Below are positions 18,591 to 27,408 of a DNA stretch of 64,000 nucleotides, piece by piece. The notes beneath the pieces are model-generated. The model was not told the origin of the DNA. It ran no database searches and saw only the letters and a program-made list of their open reading frames with translations. Positions within the stretch are counted from its first letter, which is position 1. The number at the start of each line of letters is the position of its first letter. The stretch is from RPQJ01 sp963823535. Lineage in GTDB: Bacteria > Pseudomonadota > Gammaproteobacteria > Steroidobacterales > Steroidobacteraceae. Position numbers and translations under genes: made by a program. The stretch is from assembly GCA_963823535.1 (NCBI GenBank), contig CAWGLZ010000001.1, positions 372,001 through 436,000 of the forward strand, read 5' to 3'.

Positions 18591-19181
18591 ATGAGCGCGG
18601 TTATCGTACTACACGCCCGGCTGCCCGGGCATTTCGACCGGCAGCGCGCCGATGCACTGCTGCTGCGCCTGCCGTACGCACGGCGCCTCGAACTCGAACG
18701 CCACGAGGCCGGCGCGAGGGTCGCGAGCCTGGTCGGCCTCGAGCTGGTGCTCGCCGGAACCCGCCGCCTACCGGCCGGACCGGTTCCTCCGTCGCGGTGG
18801 CGATTTCCCATGGGCGAGAAGCCGTACTTCGACGGCGGCCCGTTCTTCAGCATTTCCCATACGCCGACGCGGGTCGCGGTGGCGCTCAGTGCCGACGGCG
18901 AGGTGGGCATCGATCTCGAGGATCTCTGCCGCGATGAGGCGGAGCGTGATGTCCGGCACCGCGAGCTGCGGCGCTGGACGGCCACCGAGGCGACGCTCAA
19001 GGCGCTCGGCGCGGACCTGCGCGCGGTGGCGGGGGTCCGGCTCGCCCCGGATCTCCAGACGGCCGAACTCGCCGGCAGACGCGTCCACCTGTGCGCACTC
19101 GACTTCGGGGCGGACGCCGTGGCGCAGCTCGCGACCGCGGAGCCGGTGATCGCGCTGTCGATCGAGGAAACGGTGCTATGA
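18591..19181 (+). CDS. 4'-phosphopantetheinyl transferase, Sfp/AcpT type
   Basis: Transfers phosphopantetheine from CoA to the serine of carrier proteins. It is 196 residues. The magnesium-binding motif is GIDLED at residues 106-111, and the second motif WTATEATLKALG at 129-140 carries the conserved Glu and Lys. FSISHTPTRVAVALS is the usual preceding block. The ATG at 18591 is 48 bases from the divergent P450 start. Position next to a ligase with an in-cis ACP suggests that ACP is a client. It overlaps the end of the convergent transporter/acyltransferase fusion by six bases. Confidence 0.88.
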   Translation: MSAVIVLHARLPGHFDRQRADALLLRLPYARRLELERHEAGARVASLVGLELVLAGTRRLPAGPVPPSRWRFPMGEKPYFDGGPFFSISHTPTRVAVALSADGEVGIDLEDLCRDEAERDVRHRELRRWTATEATLKALGADLRAVAGVRLAPDLQTAELAGRRVHLCALDFGADAVAQLATAEPVIALSIEETVL

Positions 19182-20594
19182 GTCGGTAGGCGCCAGCAGC
19201 GCGGCCCTTGCCTCTGCCTGCAGCGCCTGCAAGCTTGCGGCCATCTCGGTCTGCATGCGCGACAAGGACTCGGCGTCGAGTCCGCGGGGCATTCGCACGG
19301 GCTCGCCGTAGGAGATCACCACCCGGCTGAACGGCAGCGGCAGTTCGAAGCGGTCCCAGGTGCGGAACCGCAAGGTTCGGGACGCCGCGATGCTGACGGG
19401 CAGGATCGGCTTGCCGGTGATCTGCGACAGCATGACCGCCCCCGGCTTGAACTCGTGGATCGGCCCGCGAGGCCCGTCCGGCGTGATCGCCGGGGAGATC
19501 TCCTGCTTGACGATCGTCTCGTAGTAATCGCGCAGCGCCCGCGCACCAGTGTGCGTCGATGAGCCCCGGATGACGTGACCACCGATCCTGCCCACGAGCA
19601 TCGCAGGTGCCGTGCCGTCCACGGATGGGCTGATCAGGAACCCGACCTTGAGTCCGTCCTCGCGCAGGTCGAGCAGCGCGCGCACGCCGAACAGCGTGTG
19701 CTGGTGCCAGTAGACCGGGATCACGGAGCGACTTTCCCGGACGGTGGCGCGCGCGGCCTCGAAGCCCGGCCGGGCCTGCACCCGGCACGTCGCCCAGAAC
19801 AGGCGCACGAGTTGCCACGCGACGACGACGGCGACTCGGTAGAGGAGCAGGCGACCGCGGGTGAGCCGGCGCCGCCCCCGCGTGACCTTGCGATACAGCG
19901 TGTTGCGCAGTTCCGGGGTGCCGTGATCCGCCGCCGCCGACCTGTCCTGCAACAGAATGCCGGCCGACTTGCGCAGCAGCGACCAGGCGCTGCCCACGAT
20001 CAGCAGCGCGACCAGCACCGAGAGCAGGGGATCGATCGGCGTCCAGCCCGTTGCCAGGATGACCACCGCGGCGATGGTCGCACCGACCGAGCCCAACAGG
20101 TCGCCGATGACGTGCAGCCGCGCCGCCGAGACATTGAGATTGCCGTCGTCGTGACCGCGCAGCACCCGCAGGACCGCCAGGTTGGCGAACAGTCCGAGCA
20201 CCGCGACCCCCAGCATGGTTCCACCGGCGATCTCGCGCGGTGCCTGGAATCGTTCGGCGGCCTCCCAGAGAATCCAGCCGACGACTCCGAGCAGGGCCAG
20301 CGCGTTCACGAAGGCGGCGAGCACCTGGGCCCGGTGATGGCCGCCCGGTGCCACTTCCTTCGTCGATCCTGCGGTGAAGTGCGCGGCGAACCAGGCGAGT
20401 CCGAGTGCAGCGGCGTCGGTCAGCATGTGGCCGGCGTCGGCCAGCAGCGCCAGTGATCCCGAAAGCAGGCCGCCCGCAACCTCGAGCAGCATGAACGAGG
20501 CGGTAATGCCGAACGCCCACCCGAGGCGCTTCGCGTCGGAATCGATTTGGAGGTGGGCGGGATGGTCTCTCAAGCGGCAAAGTCCGATCGGCAA
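19176..20594 (-). CDS. Fusion of a cation-diffusion-facilitator transporter and a DUF374 acyltransferase
   Basis: One continuous frame of up to 472 residues with two unrelated parts. Residues 20-215 form a six-helix CDF zinc transporter: LLSGSLALLADAGHMLTD gives H56 and D60, and ARLHVIGDLLGS gives H161 and D165, the four zinc-site residues. The usual cytosolic CDF domain is missing and is replaced from about residue 235 by a DUF374 lysophospholipid acyltransferase (VIPVYWHQHTLFG, VIRGSSTHTGARAL, ITPDGPRGP, GKPILPVSIAASRT). No ATG is suitable; TTG at 20594 or at 20573 is likely. No indel is needed, but a lost stop or gene end at about 19,900 is an alternative to a true fusion. Confidence 0.8.
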   Translation of the reverse strand: MPIGLCRLRDHPAHLQIDSDAKRLGWAFGITASFMLLEVAGGLLSGSLALLADAGHMLTDAAALGLAWFAAHFTAGSTKEVAPGGHHRAQVLAAFVNALALLGVVGWILWEAAERFQAPREIAGGTMLGVAVLGLFANLAVLRVLRGHDDGNLNVSAARLHVIGDLLGSVGATIAAVVILATGWTPIDPLLSVLVALLIVGSAWSLLRKSAGILLQDRSAAADHGTPELRNTLYRKVTRGRRRLTRGRLLLYRVAVVVAWQLVRLFWATCRVQARPGFEAARATVRESRSVIPVYWHQHTLFGVRALLDLREDGLKVGFLISPSVDGTAPAMLVGRIGGHVIRGSSTHTGARALRDYYETIVKQEISPAITPDGPRGPIHEFKPGAVMLSQITGKPILPVSIAASRTLRFRTWDRFELPLPFSRVVISYGEPVRMPRGLDAESLSRMQTEMAASLQALQAEARAALLAPTDS

Positions 20595-20631
20595 GCGGCT
20601 ATACTACCGTCCCTTCGGACGAGCCCACACC

Positions 20632-21393
20632 TTGACATCTCCCCGCGACAAGGCGTCCAGCCAGGACCTCCAGGTCTCGGTGGTCATCCCGGTCTGCAAC
20701 GAGCAGGAAAACGTCCTGCCGCTGGCCCGTGAGATCCACGCAGCACTCGAGGGTCGCTACCGATTCGAGACGATCTTCGTCGACGACGGCAGCACGGACG
20801 GCACCGCGCAGGCCGTGCGGGAGGCCAGGTCGTCGGGGCTGCCCGAAGTGCGCCTGATCCGCCATTCGGTCCGCTCCGGCCAGAGTGCCGCCGTGGCCAC
20901 CGGGGTGCGCGAAGCGAGGGCGCCCTGGATCGCGACACTGGATGGCGACGGGCAGAATGACCCGGCCGACATTCCGCAGCTGCTCGACACGGCGCTCAAC
21001 GCGTCGTCGCCGCGCCTGCGCCTGGTGATGGGCAACCGCACCACGCGGCGCGACACGTGGTTGCGGCGACTTTCGTCGCGGGTCGCCAACGGCGTGCGCG
21101 GCGGGCTGCTCGAGGACGGGACGCCCGATACCGGCTGCGGCATCAAGGTGTTCGATCGCTCGGTGTTCATGGACATGCCCCGCTTCAATCACATGCACCG
21201 CTTCATGCCGGCGCTGTTCCAGCGCGAGGGCTACGAGGTGGTGTCGGTGCCGGTGAACCATCGGGAGCGCACGCGCGGCCAGTCGAAGTACGGCCTGCAC
21301 AATCGGCTCTGGGTCGGCATCGTCGACCTGTTCGGCGTGATGTGGCTCATCCGCCGCGCATCGCCTCGGATCCAGATCGACGAGGACGCCTGA
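20632..21393 (+). CDS. Family 2 glycosyltransferase (dolichyl-/undecaprenyl-phosphate mannose synthase-like)
   Basis: A GT2 enzyme of 253 residues that should move a sugar from a nucleotide donor to a polyprenyl phosphate or lipid. Motifs: VSVVIPVCNEQENV, ETIFVDDGSTDGT, ATLDGDGQNDP, TGCGIKVFDRSVF and HRERTRGQSKYGL. No C-terminal membrane helices are present, as in DPM1-type enzymes. The start is TTG at 20632, as no ATG or GTG precedes the Rossmann fold; GGACGAG is upstream. TATACT at 20600 could be its -10. The next gene follows directly, and the pair resembles ArnC/ArnT-type lipid glycosylation modules. Confidence 0.87.
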   Translation: MTSPRDKASSQDLQVSVVIPVCNEQENVLPLAREIHAALEGRYRFETIFVDDGSTDGTAQAVREARSSGLPEVRLIRHSVRSGQSAAVATGVREARAPWIATLDGDGQNDPADIPQLLDTALNASSPRLRLVMGNRTTRRDTWLRRLSSRVANGVRGGLLEDGTPDTGCGIKVFDRSVFMDMPRFNHMHRFMPALFQREGYEVVSVPVNHRERTRGQSKYGLHNRLWVGIVDLFGVMWLIRRASPRIQIDEDA

Positions 21394-23157
21394 GTGACGC
21401 CGGTGACGGGCGGCCCACCGGATCTGCTCGCGCGGCTGCTGCGGCCCGGCCGTGCTGCGCCACGCGACGTCCTTCTCGACCTCGCGCTGCTCACCGGATT
21501 CGCGCTCCTGCTGATGGCGACGGGCCTTGGTTTGCGCGATCCCTGGCCCGCCGACGAGCCGCGGTTCGCGCTCGTCGCGCAGGACATGCTGCGCAGCGGC
21601 GACTGGCTGTTTCCGCGGATCGGCGGCGACCTCTACGCCGACAAGCCACCGTTCTTTTTCTGGCTGCTCGCCGCCAGCATGGCGCTCACGGGCTCGATGA
21701 AGGTCGGCTTTCTGCTGCCGTCGCTGCTGGCGGGCATCGGGACGGTCCTGCTCGTCTACGATCTCGTGCGCCGCGCGCGCGGCCGCGAGGCGGCCCTGTG
21801 CGGTGCCTTCATCCTGCTCATCACGTTCCAGTTCGTCTGGCAGATGCGGCAGGCACAGATCGACGGCGTGCTCTGCTTCCTGACCACGCTCAGCCTGTAC
21901 GGGCTGCTGCGGCACTCGATCCTCGGGCCGGCGCCCGGCTGGTATCTCGCGGGCTGGGCGGCGGCCGGCCTCGGCGTCATCACCAAGGGCGTGGGGTTCC
22001 TGCCATTGCTGGCCTTGATTCCGCTGGCGCTGCTGGCACGCCGCGGGTGGCCGACGACCCTGCGGGGAATGCGTGGACTCACGCTGGCCGGGTTGGCGGT
22101 GTTCCTGATCGCGATCGGCCTGTGGTTCGTGCCGATGATGGTGGCTTCCTCCGCCGGCGGCGACCTGCTCGACTATCGGAACGAGATCCTCTTCCACCAG
22201 ACGGTCACCCGCTACTCGGACGCATGGCACCACCACGAGCCGCTCTGGTACTACTTCACCAACGTCCTGCCGGTCCTGTGGCTGCCGCTGATCGCGCTCG
22301 TACCCTGGCTCTGGCCGCGCTGGCGTGCGGCGCTGCGGGAACGGGACACCTTGCTGGCCGTCCTGCTCGCCTGGGTTGTGATCGTCCTCCTGTTCTTCAC
22401 GGCCAGTTCGGGCAAGCGGGGCGTCTACGTCATCCCCGCCATTCCGGCGCTCGCCATGGCCGCCGCAGCATGGTTGCCTGAACTCCTGCGCGCCCGTGGA
22501 CCGCGACGCCTGGCGTTCGTCCTCGCGGTCCTGTTGACCGTTGGCGCTGCGGTCGGGACGGTCTATTTCGCGCTGGACGGCAGTGCCATGCAGAGAGTCG
22601 TGGACGACTATGCGCTGAACCCGGTGCTGCCGCTCGCGCTCGCTGCACTCGCCGGCGCGATCGCACTGCTAGTGTTTCGCCTTCGCCATGCCTGGCTGGC
22701 GTATGCGGGGACGCTGGCCGGCGTGCTGGTCACGATCGGGCTGGTCGTCTACCCCAGGATCGATGACGAGCGTTCGGGCCGTGCCTTCATGGCGCGCGTA
22801 GAGCAGGCGAGTGCCGGGATCGACGAACTCGGTCTGGTGACCGCGAAGGAGCAGTACCTGCTCCAGTTACGGCGGCCCAGCGTCAATTTCGGTCACGCCC
22901 GGTGGCGGGAGCGCGAGGTCGAGGCGGCGGACGCGGCGGCCTGGCTGTCCGAACGTCCGGGCCGTGCGCTGGTGATGGATCGTCGTTCTCTCGAAGCCTG
23001 CTTCCCGGCGGCGGAGGCGATCGACCTGGGTCGGGAGAACCGCCAGCACTGGTTCCTGGTCTCGGGTACCGCGGACGAGTCCTGCGTGGAGCGCGGGGAC
23101 CGTTCGCGCGCCATCCTGTACGTCCCGCCGAATGCTTCTGTTAATACAGAGAGTTAG
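21394..23157 (+). CDS. ArnT-like (GT83) membrane glycosyltransferase
   Basis: Polytopic inner-membrane enzyme of 587 residues that should transfer a sugar from a polyprenyl-phosphate carrier to a lipid on the periplasmic side. The first periplasmic loop has the acidic motif ADEPRFALVAQDML (Asp-Glu, catalytic in GT39/GT83), followed by DLYADKPPFFFW and MRQAQIDGVLCF. About 12 hydrophobic helices follow, then a periplasmic C-terminal domain of about 120 residues. GTG start, directly after the GT2 stop (TGAGTG). ArnT is the nearest named family, but no genes for aminoarabinose synthesis are seen here, so the sugar is unknown. Confidence 0.87.
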   Translation: MTPVTGGPPDLLARLLRPGRAAPRDVLLDLALLTGFALLLMATGLGLRDPWPADEPRFALVAQDMLRSGDWLFPRIGGDLYADKPPFFFWLLAASMALTGSMKVGFLLPSLLAGIGTVLLVYDLVRRARGREAALCGAFILLITFQFVWQMRQAQIDGVLCFLTTLSLYGLLRHSILGPAPGWYLAGWAAAGLGVITKGVGFLPLLALIPLALLARRGWPTTLRGMRGLTLAGLAVFLIAIGLWFVPMMVASSAGGDLLDYRNEILFHQTVTRYSDAWHHHEPLWYYFTNVLPVLWLPLIALVPWLWPRWRAALRERDTLLAVLLAWVVIVLLFFTASSGKRGVYVIPAIPALAMAAAAWLPELLRARGPRRLAFVLAVLLTVGAAVGTVYFALDGSAMQRVVDDYALNPVLPLALAALAGAIALLVFRLRHAWLAYAGTLAGVLVTIGLVVYPRIDDERSGRAFMARVEQASAGIDELGLVTAKEQYLLQLRRPSVNFGHARWREREVEAADAAAWLSERPGRALVMDRRSLEACFPAAEAIDLGRENRQHWFLVSGTADESCVERGDRSRAILYVPPNASVNTES

Positions 23158-23295
23158 CTTGAATTCCTGATCCACTATGCCAGAATGCCGCGCAAGTGGT
23201 TGGCCAAGAAGCACTCAGAACTGCGCAGTAGTTCCGCTACGGGGCGTGCCGGGCTGACACACTGAGGCAAACCGGAAGGGGTCCGAACGAACGAG

Positions 23296-25977
23296 ATGGG
23301 CATCTCCCCACCCGAGGGCGGCGACGAGCAGGACGGCACGGACTTCCTCTCCACACAGGTTGTCTTCGGGAACGGCAATCGTCCGGCCGTCGGGCTTGAT
23401 GTGCTCGCCACCAAGGTCGCGGTCGATTTCCAGGCGCTCACGAGCGAAGGCGGCGACAGCTGCGTCAAGCGCAACCTCGAGGCGCTACGCGAGGCCACGG
23501 GGGTGGACGCGATCTGCATCGCGCTCTTCGATCCCGACAAGAAGGTCGTCGAGCGGGTGTCGAGTGCCACGGCGCTGTTCACGCCGTTCGACCCCCAGGT
23601 GATGAAGGGGGACTCCCTCGAGCGCCTGCCGCTGCTGGCCAACGGCCTCGAGCACCTGAGGATCGTCGAATTCCGGGACACGCTGTCGCCCCGCCGGGAA
23701 CAGGCGCCGGACGCCGCGCGTTTCGCGGAACTCGGCATCCGGTCCCTGCTGGTCTGTGGATTTGCCCTGAACGGCCGCGTCTGCGGCTTCATGGCGCTGT
23801 GCTCGACGCAGCCGCGCGACGGCTGGGACGCGAACCTGCACCTGCTGCTGAAGCTGGTGGGGTCGAGTTTCGCCGCCGGCCTCGAGCGCCTTCGCGTCCA
23901 CCGCTACCTCGGCCGGCTCGAGGAGCGCAACGACCTGTCGTTGCCGTCCGCGAACGACGGGCTCTGGGACTTCGACGTCGAGAACAACACGGTCTATTTC
24001 TCGCCGCGCTGGCGCAAGATGCTCGGCTACGACGAGCACGACCCGCACGTGTCCCCGGACTGGCGGCGACTCGTGCACCGGGACGACATGGCGCGCGTCC
24101 AGGCGCTCATCCGCGACCATATCGCGGGCAAGATCCCGATGTTCGAGAGCGTGCACCGGATGCGCCACACGAACGGCGAGTGGCGCTGGGTCGTGAGCCG
24201 CGCCAAGGCGCGCGTGGATTCGAGTGGGCGCCTGCGGCGACTGGTCGGCGTCGAACTCGACATCACGGAGCGCAAGCTCTACGAGGACGCCCTGTTCAAG
24301 GAGAAGGAGAGCGCGCAGATCACGCTGCAGTCGATCGGTGACGGCGTGATCACGACCGACGCGCACCTCGTCATCGAGTACCTGAACCCGGTTGCAGAGG
24401 ACCTCACCGGCTGGCGCTTCGAGGAGGCCCAGGGCCGGCACATCGACGACATCTTCCGCGGCTTCCACGAGGAGACCTGCGAGCCGCTCGAGAATCCGCT
24501 CTCGGTGGCGATCCGCCGCAGCCGGGCGATCAAGTCGGTGCGGCCGACGCTGCTCATCAAGCGCGACGGCAACGAGATGTACATCGAGAGCACCGCCTCG
24601 CCGATCCGCGACGGTTCCGGCGCGGTGTCGGGCGGCGTGCTCGTGTTCCACGACGTGAGCGAGAGCCGGGAACTCAACCGCAAGCTGTCCTACCACGCGA
24701 GCCACGACATCCTCACCGGCCTCGTCAACCGTCGCGAGTTCGAGGCACGCCTCGAGCGGGCGCTCAGGAGTGCGCGGGCGCGCGAGACCTCCTATGCGCT
24801 GTGCCATCTCGACGTGGACCAGTTCAAGATCATCAACGACACCTGTGGCCACAGCGCCGGCGACGCGCTGCTCGGGCAGGTGGGGGCGCTGCTCAAGACC
24901 AAGATCCGCTGGCGCGACACGCTCGCGCGCCTCGGCGGCGACGAGTTCGGCGTGCTGCTCGAGAGCTGCTCGCTCGACGAGGCGCTGCGCATGGCGGACC
25001 AGCTGCGCGAGACCATCAGCAACTACAAGTTCGTCTGGGAAGAGCGCACGTTCCGGCTCGGGTGCAGCCTCGGCGTGGTGCCGATCACCGGCGACAGCGA
25101 GGACGTCGCGGGCGTGCTCTCTGCCGCGGACAGCGCCTGCGCGGCGGCGAAGGAGGCGGGTCGCAATCGCGTCTACAGCTTCCAGGAAAACGACATCGAC
25201 CTGATGCGCCGCCGCCGCGAGATGCAGTGGGCCGCGCGCATCAACAATGCGCTCGAAGAATCGCGCTTCGAACTCTATCGAATGACGATCCAGCCGCTGC
25301 AGAAGGCCGATCCCGGCGCGCACTACGAGCTGCTGCTGCGCATGAAGGACGAGGCGGGCAAGATCGTCTCGCCGGACAACTTCATCAATGCCGCCGAGCG
25401 CTACGGCCTCACGCCCGCGATCGATCGCTGGGTGATCGAGAATGCGCTGCGCTGGCTGGTCTCGGAAGCCGACGAGCGCGAGCGACTGACGATGTGCTCG
25501 ATCAACCTCTCGGGCCAGAGCCTCGGCGACGACAAGTTCCTGCCGTTCGTCATCGACCAGTTCCACCGCAGCGGCATCGACGCCTCGAAGATCTGCTTCG
25601 AGATCACCGAGACTGCGGCCATCGCGAGCTTCTCCCAGGCGAACCGCTTCATCCAGGCGCTCAAGGAGCTGGGCTGCAAGTTCGCGCTCGACGACTTCGG
25701 CACGGGACTCTCGTCATTCGGCTACCTGAAGCACTTCCCGGTGGACTTCCTGAAGATCGACGGCAGCTTCGTGAAGGAAATTCTGCACGACCCGATCGAC
25801 CGCGAAATGGTGCGCTCGATCAACGAGATCGGGCACCTGACGGGCAAGCTCACGATCGCGGAGTTCGCGGAGAACGCCGAGATCATCACGATGCTCAGGA
25901 ACCTCGGCGTCGATTACGCACAGGGCTACGGTATCGCGTCGCCGCAGCGGATCATGAGGATCGCGGCGAACGCGTAG
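23296..25977 (+). CDS. GAF-PAS-PAS-GGDEF-EAL cyclic-di-GMP enzyme
   Basis: Cytosolic signalling protein of 893 residues; no membrane helices. A GAF-like sensor occupies about 40-205, PAS domains about 215-330 and 335-455, GGDEF about 460-625 (LARLGGDEFGVLLES near residue 547), and EAL about 645-885. The EAL signature reads ELLLRM, with catalytic residues kept in CSINLSGQS, CFEITETAA, LDDFGTGLSS, FLKIDGSFV, IAEFAENAE and YAQGYGIASP. Both catalytic halves look competent on paper. It has a 138-base upstream gap and its own promoter is likely. Signals and partners are unknown. Confidence 0.92.
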   Translation: MGISPPEGGDEQDGTDFLSTQVVFGNGNRPAVGLDVLATKVAVDFQALTSEGGDSCVKRNLEALREATGVDAICIALFDPDKKVVERVSSATALFTPFDPQVMKGDSLERLPLLANGLEHLRIVEFRDTLSPRREQAPDAARFAELGIRSLLVCGFALNGRVCGFMALCSTQPRDGWDANLHLLLKLVGSSFAAGLERLRVHRYLGRLEERNDLSLPSANDGLWDFDVENNTVYFSPRWRKMLGYDEHDPHVSPDWRRLVHRDDMARVQALIRDHIAGKIPMFESVHRMRHTNGEWRWVVSRAKARVDSSGRLRRLVGVELDITERKLYEDALFKEKESAQITLQSIGDGVITTDAHLVIEYLNPVAEDLTGWRFEEAQGRHIDDIFRGFHEETCEPLENPLSVAIRRSRAIKSVRPTLLIKRDGNEMYIESTASPIRDGSGAVSGGVLVFHDVSESRELNRKLSYHASHDILTGLVNRREFEARLERALRSARARETSYALCHLDVDQFKIINDTCGHSAGDALLGQVGALLKTKIRWRDTLARLGGDEFGVLLESCSLDEALRMADQLRETISNYKFVWEERTFRLGCSLGVVPITGDSEDVAGVLSAADSACAAAKEAGRNRVYSFQENDIDLMRRRREMQWAARINNALEESRFELYRMTIQPLQKADPGAHYELLLRMKDEAGKIVSPDNFINAAERYGLTPAIDRWVIENALRWLVSEADERERLTMCSINLSGQSLGDDKFLPFVIDQFHRSGIDASKICFEITETAAIASFSQANRFIQALKELGCKFALDDFGTGLSSFGYLKHFPVDFLKIDGSFVKEILHDPIDREMVRSINEIGHLTGKLTIAEFAENAEIITMLRNLGVDYAQGYGIASPQRIMRIAANA

Positions 25978-26394
25978 GCGCAGTTCGCAAGTCTCCCTGG
26001 CCGGTCGCTTCGGGAGTCACAAGGGTTGTAGCGTGCTGTAGCGGTTGTGTCCCGAGTCGCGCGCGGGGCGCGCTTGGTCGGTACACAGCCGCTACAACGC
26101 GCCGTTGACGCCGCGCCTGAGCTGCGTCTCCCTGCGGGAGACTTCGCACGGCGCAGGTAGTGGTGAGGGGGTCGAGCATCACGGGCGGCGGCACGACCTG
26201 TGTCGGGTTAGAGCCCTTCCGACATTCGGCACGCTGCGTGCGCCGTGCGGGCTTTCGCGTCCGCGCGAAGGCCCGCCCAGGCGCCGAGTGTCCAGCGGCG
26301 AGTCCGGTGTGCTGTCCAGCGGGCATGTCCTCTTCGCCCGCAGGACAGCACACCGGACTCACCGCCATCAACCCGAAGTGAGATCGATAGCGCC
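25978..26394. repeat. Gene-free stretch with four strong inverted repeats between convergent genes
   Basis: No credible gene. Four hairpins stand out. (1) 26037-26050 with 26083-26096, 14 pairs with one G-T. (2) GTCTCCC-TGC-GGGAGAC at 26126-26142. (3) 26247-26259 with 26264-26276, 13 pairs with one wobble and a four-base loop. (4) 26297-26366: a 17-base perfect arm (26301-26317 with 26343-26359), a further GCGGGC/GCCCGC step and an 11-base loop. None is followed by a T run, so simple intrinsic terminators do not explain them. They may be palindromic REP-type repeats, bidirectional transcription ends or a structured RNA. Confidence 0.7.
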
Positions 26395-27255
26395 CTACGC
26401 CGAGGCGCCGAACTCGAAGCGCATCGACAGGTCGACCGCCCGGACATGCTTGGTGAGCGAGCCGATGGACACGAAGTCGACGCCTGTCTCGGCGATTGCG
26501 CGCAGGGTGTCAAAGGTGATGTTGCCGGAGGCCTCGAGCTTCATCGGACCGCGCGCATGCGCGCGATTCAGGGCCACGGCGCTGCACAGGTCGTCGAGGC
26601 TGAATTCGTCGAGCAGGGCCATGTCCGCACCCGCATCCAGCGCCTGCCGCAGTTCGTCCAGAGTCTCGACCTCGACTTCGACGGGGACGCTGGCGCCGGC
26701 GATCCTCGCGGCGGAGACCGCGGCCTCGATCGAGCCTGCCGCCACGATGTGGTTCTCCTTGATGAGGATGCCGTCGTACAGCCCCTTGCGGTGATTGCTT
26801 CCCCCCGCGCAGAGGACCGCATATTTCTGAGCCAGACGCAGGCCGGGCACCGTCTTGCGTGTATCGAGGATCCGGCAGCGCAGGCCCGCGACCAGGTGCG
26901 CATACCGCCGGGTGGTCGTGGCGGTTCCCGAGAGTGTCTGCAGGAAATTGAGCGCCGTGCGTTCGCCGGTGAGCAGCGGCCTCGCCGGACCCTCGACCCG
27001 GCAAAGTCGCTGGCCGGCGGAAACCTCGTCGCCGTCGGCGGCATCCCAGTACACTCGTGCCGACGGATCCAGTTGCCGGAAGACTTCGTCGAACCATGGG
27101 CTCCCGCACAGGATCGCATCTTCGCGGGTGATCACGGACGCCCGTGCGGTGCGCTCGACCGGGACAAGTGACGCGGTCAGGTCGCCGCTGCCGACGTCCT
27201 CGAGGAGCGCACGCGTGACCTGGTCGCCGAGATCCGGTGGCGGGACGATGGCCAT
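26395..27255 (-). CDS. nadC: Nicotinate-nucleotide pyrophosphorylase (quinolinate phosphoribosyltransferase)
   Basis: Converts quinolinate and PRPP to nicotinate mononucleotide in de novo NAD synthesis. It is 286 residues. Typical blocks are DVGSGDLTASLVP, GERTALNFLQTLSGTAT, ILDTRKTVPGLRLAQKYAV, GGSNHRKGLYDGILIKENH, VEVEVETLDE and the end region EASGNITFDTLRA followed by GVDFVSIGSLTKH. ATG at 27255. It is divergent from the DUF1289 gene and ends by the hairpin-rich stretch. nadA and nadB are not in the window. Confidence 0.96.
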   Translation of the reverse strand: MAIVPPPDLGDQVTRALLEDVGSGDLTASLVPVERTARASVITREDAILCGSPWFDEVFRQLDPSARVYWDAADGDEVSAGQRLCRVEGPARPLLTGERTALNFLQTLSGTATTTRRYAHLVAGLRCRILDTRKTVPGLRLAQKYAVLCAGGSNHRKGLYDGILIKENHIVAAGSIEAAVSAARIAGASVPVEVEVETLDELRQALDAGADMALLDEFSLDDLCSAVALNRAHARGPMKLEASGNITFDTLRAIAETGVDFVSIGSLTKHVRAVDLSMRFEFGASA

Positions 27256-27408
27256 GGGGCGTCAGGCCGGCCGGCCGTGTCCCGGGACGAATCCGGTCGC
27301 GCTCGCGCCACGAACCGAGTCCAATGGGTTCATTCGGAGAGTCTCCAGGACCCTGGGCTGGCAGCGCCCGCTGCAACGCTCGCCGGCGAAGGGGCCGCTG
27401 AAAGGCGT

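Noticed and set aside
26045..26794. Short + and - strand frames inside the hairpin-rich stretch
   Set aside because: They run through inverted repeats and into nadC in the wrong frame, have no ribosome-binding site and no domain.
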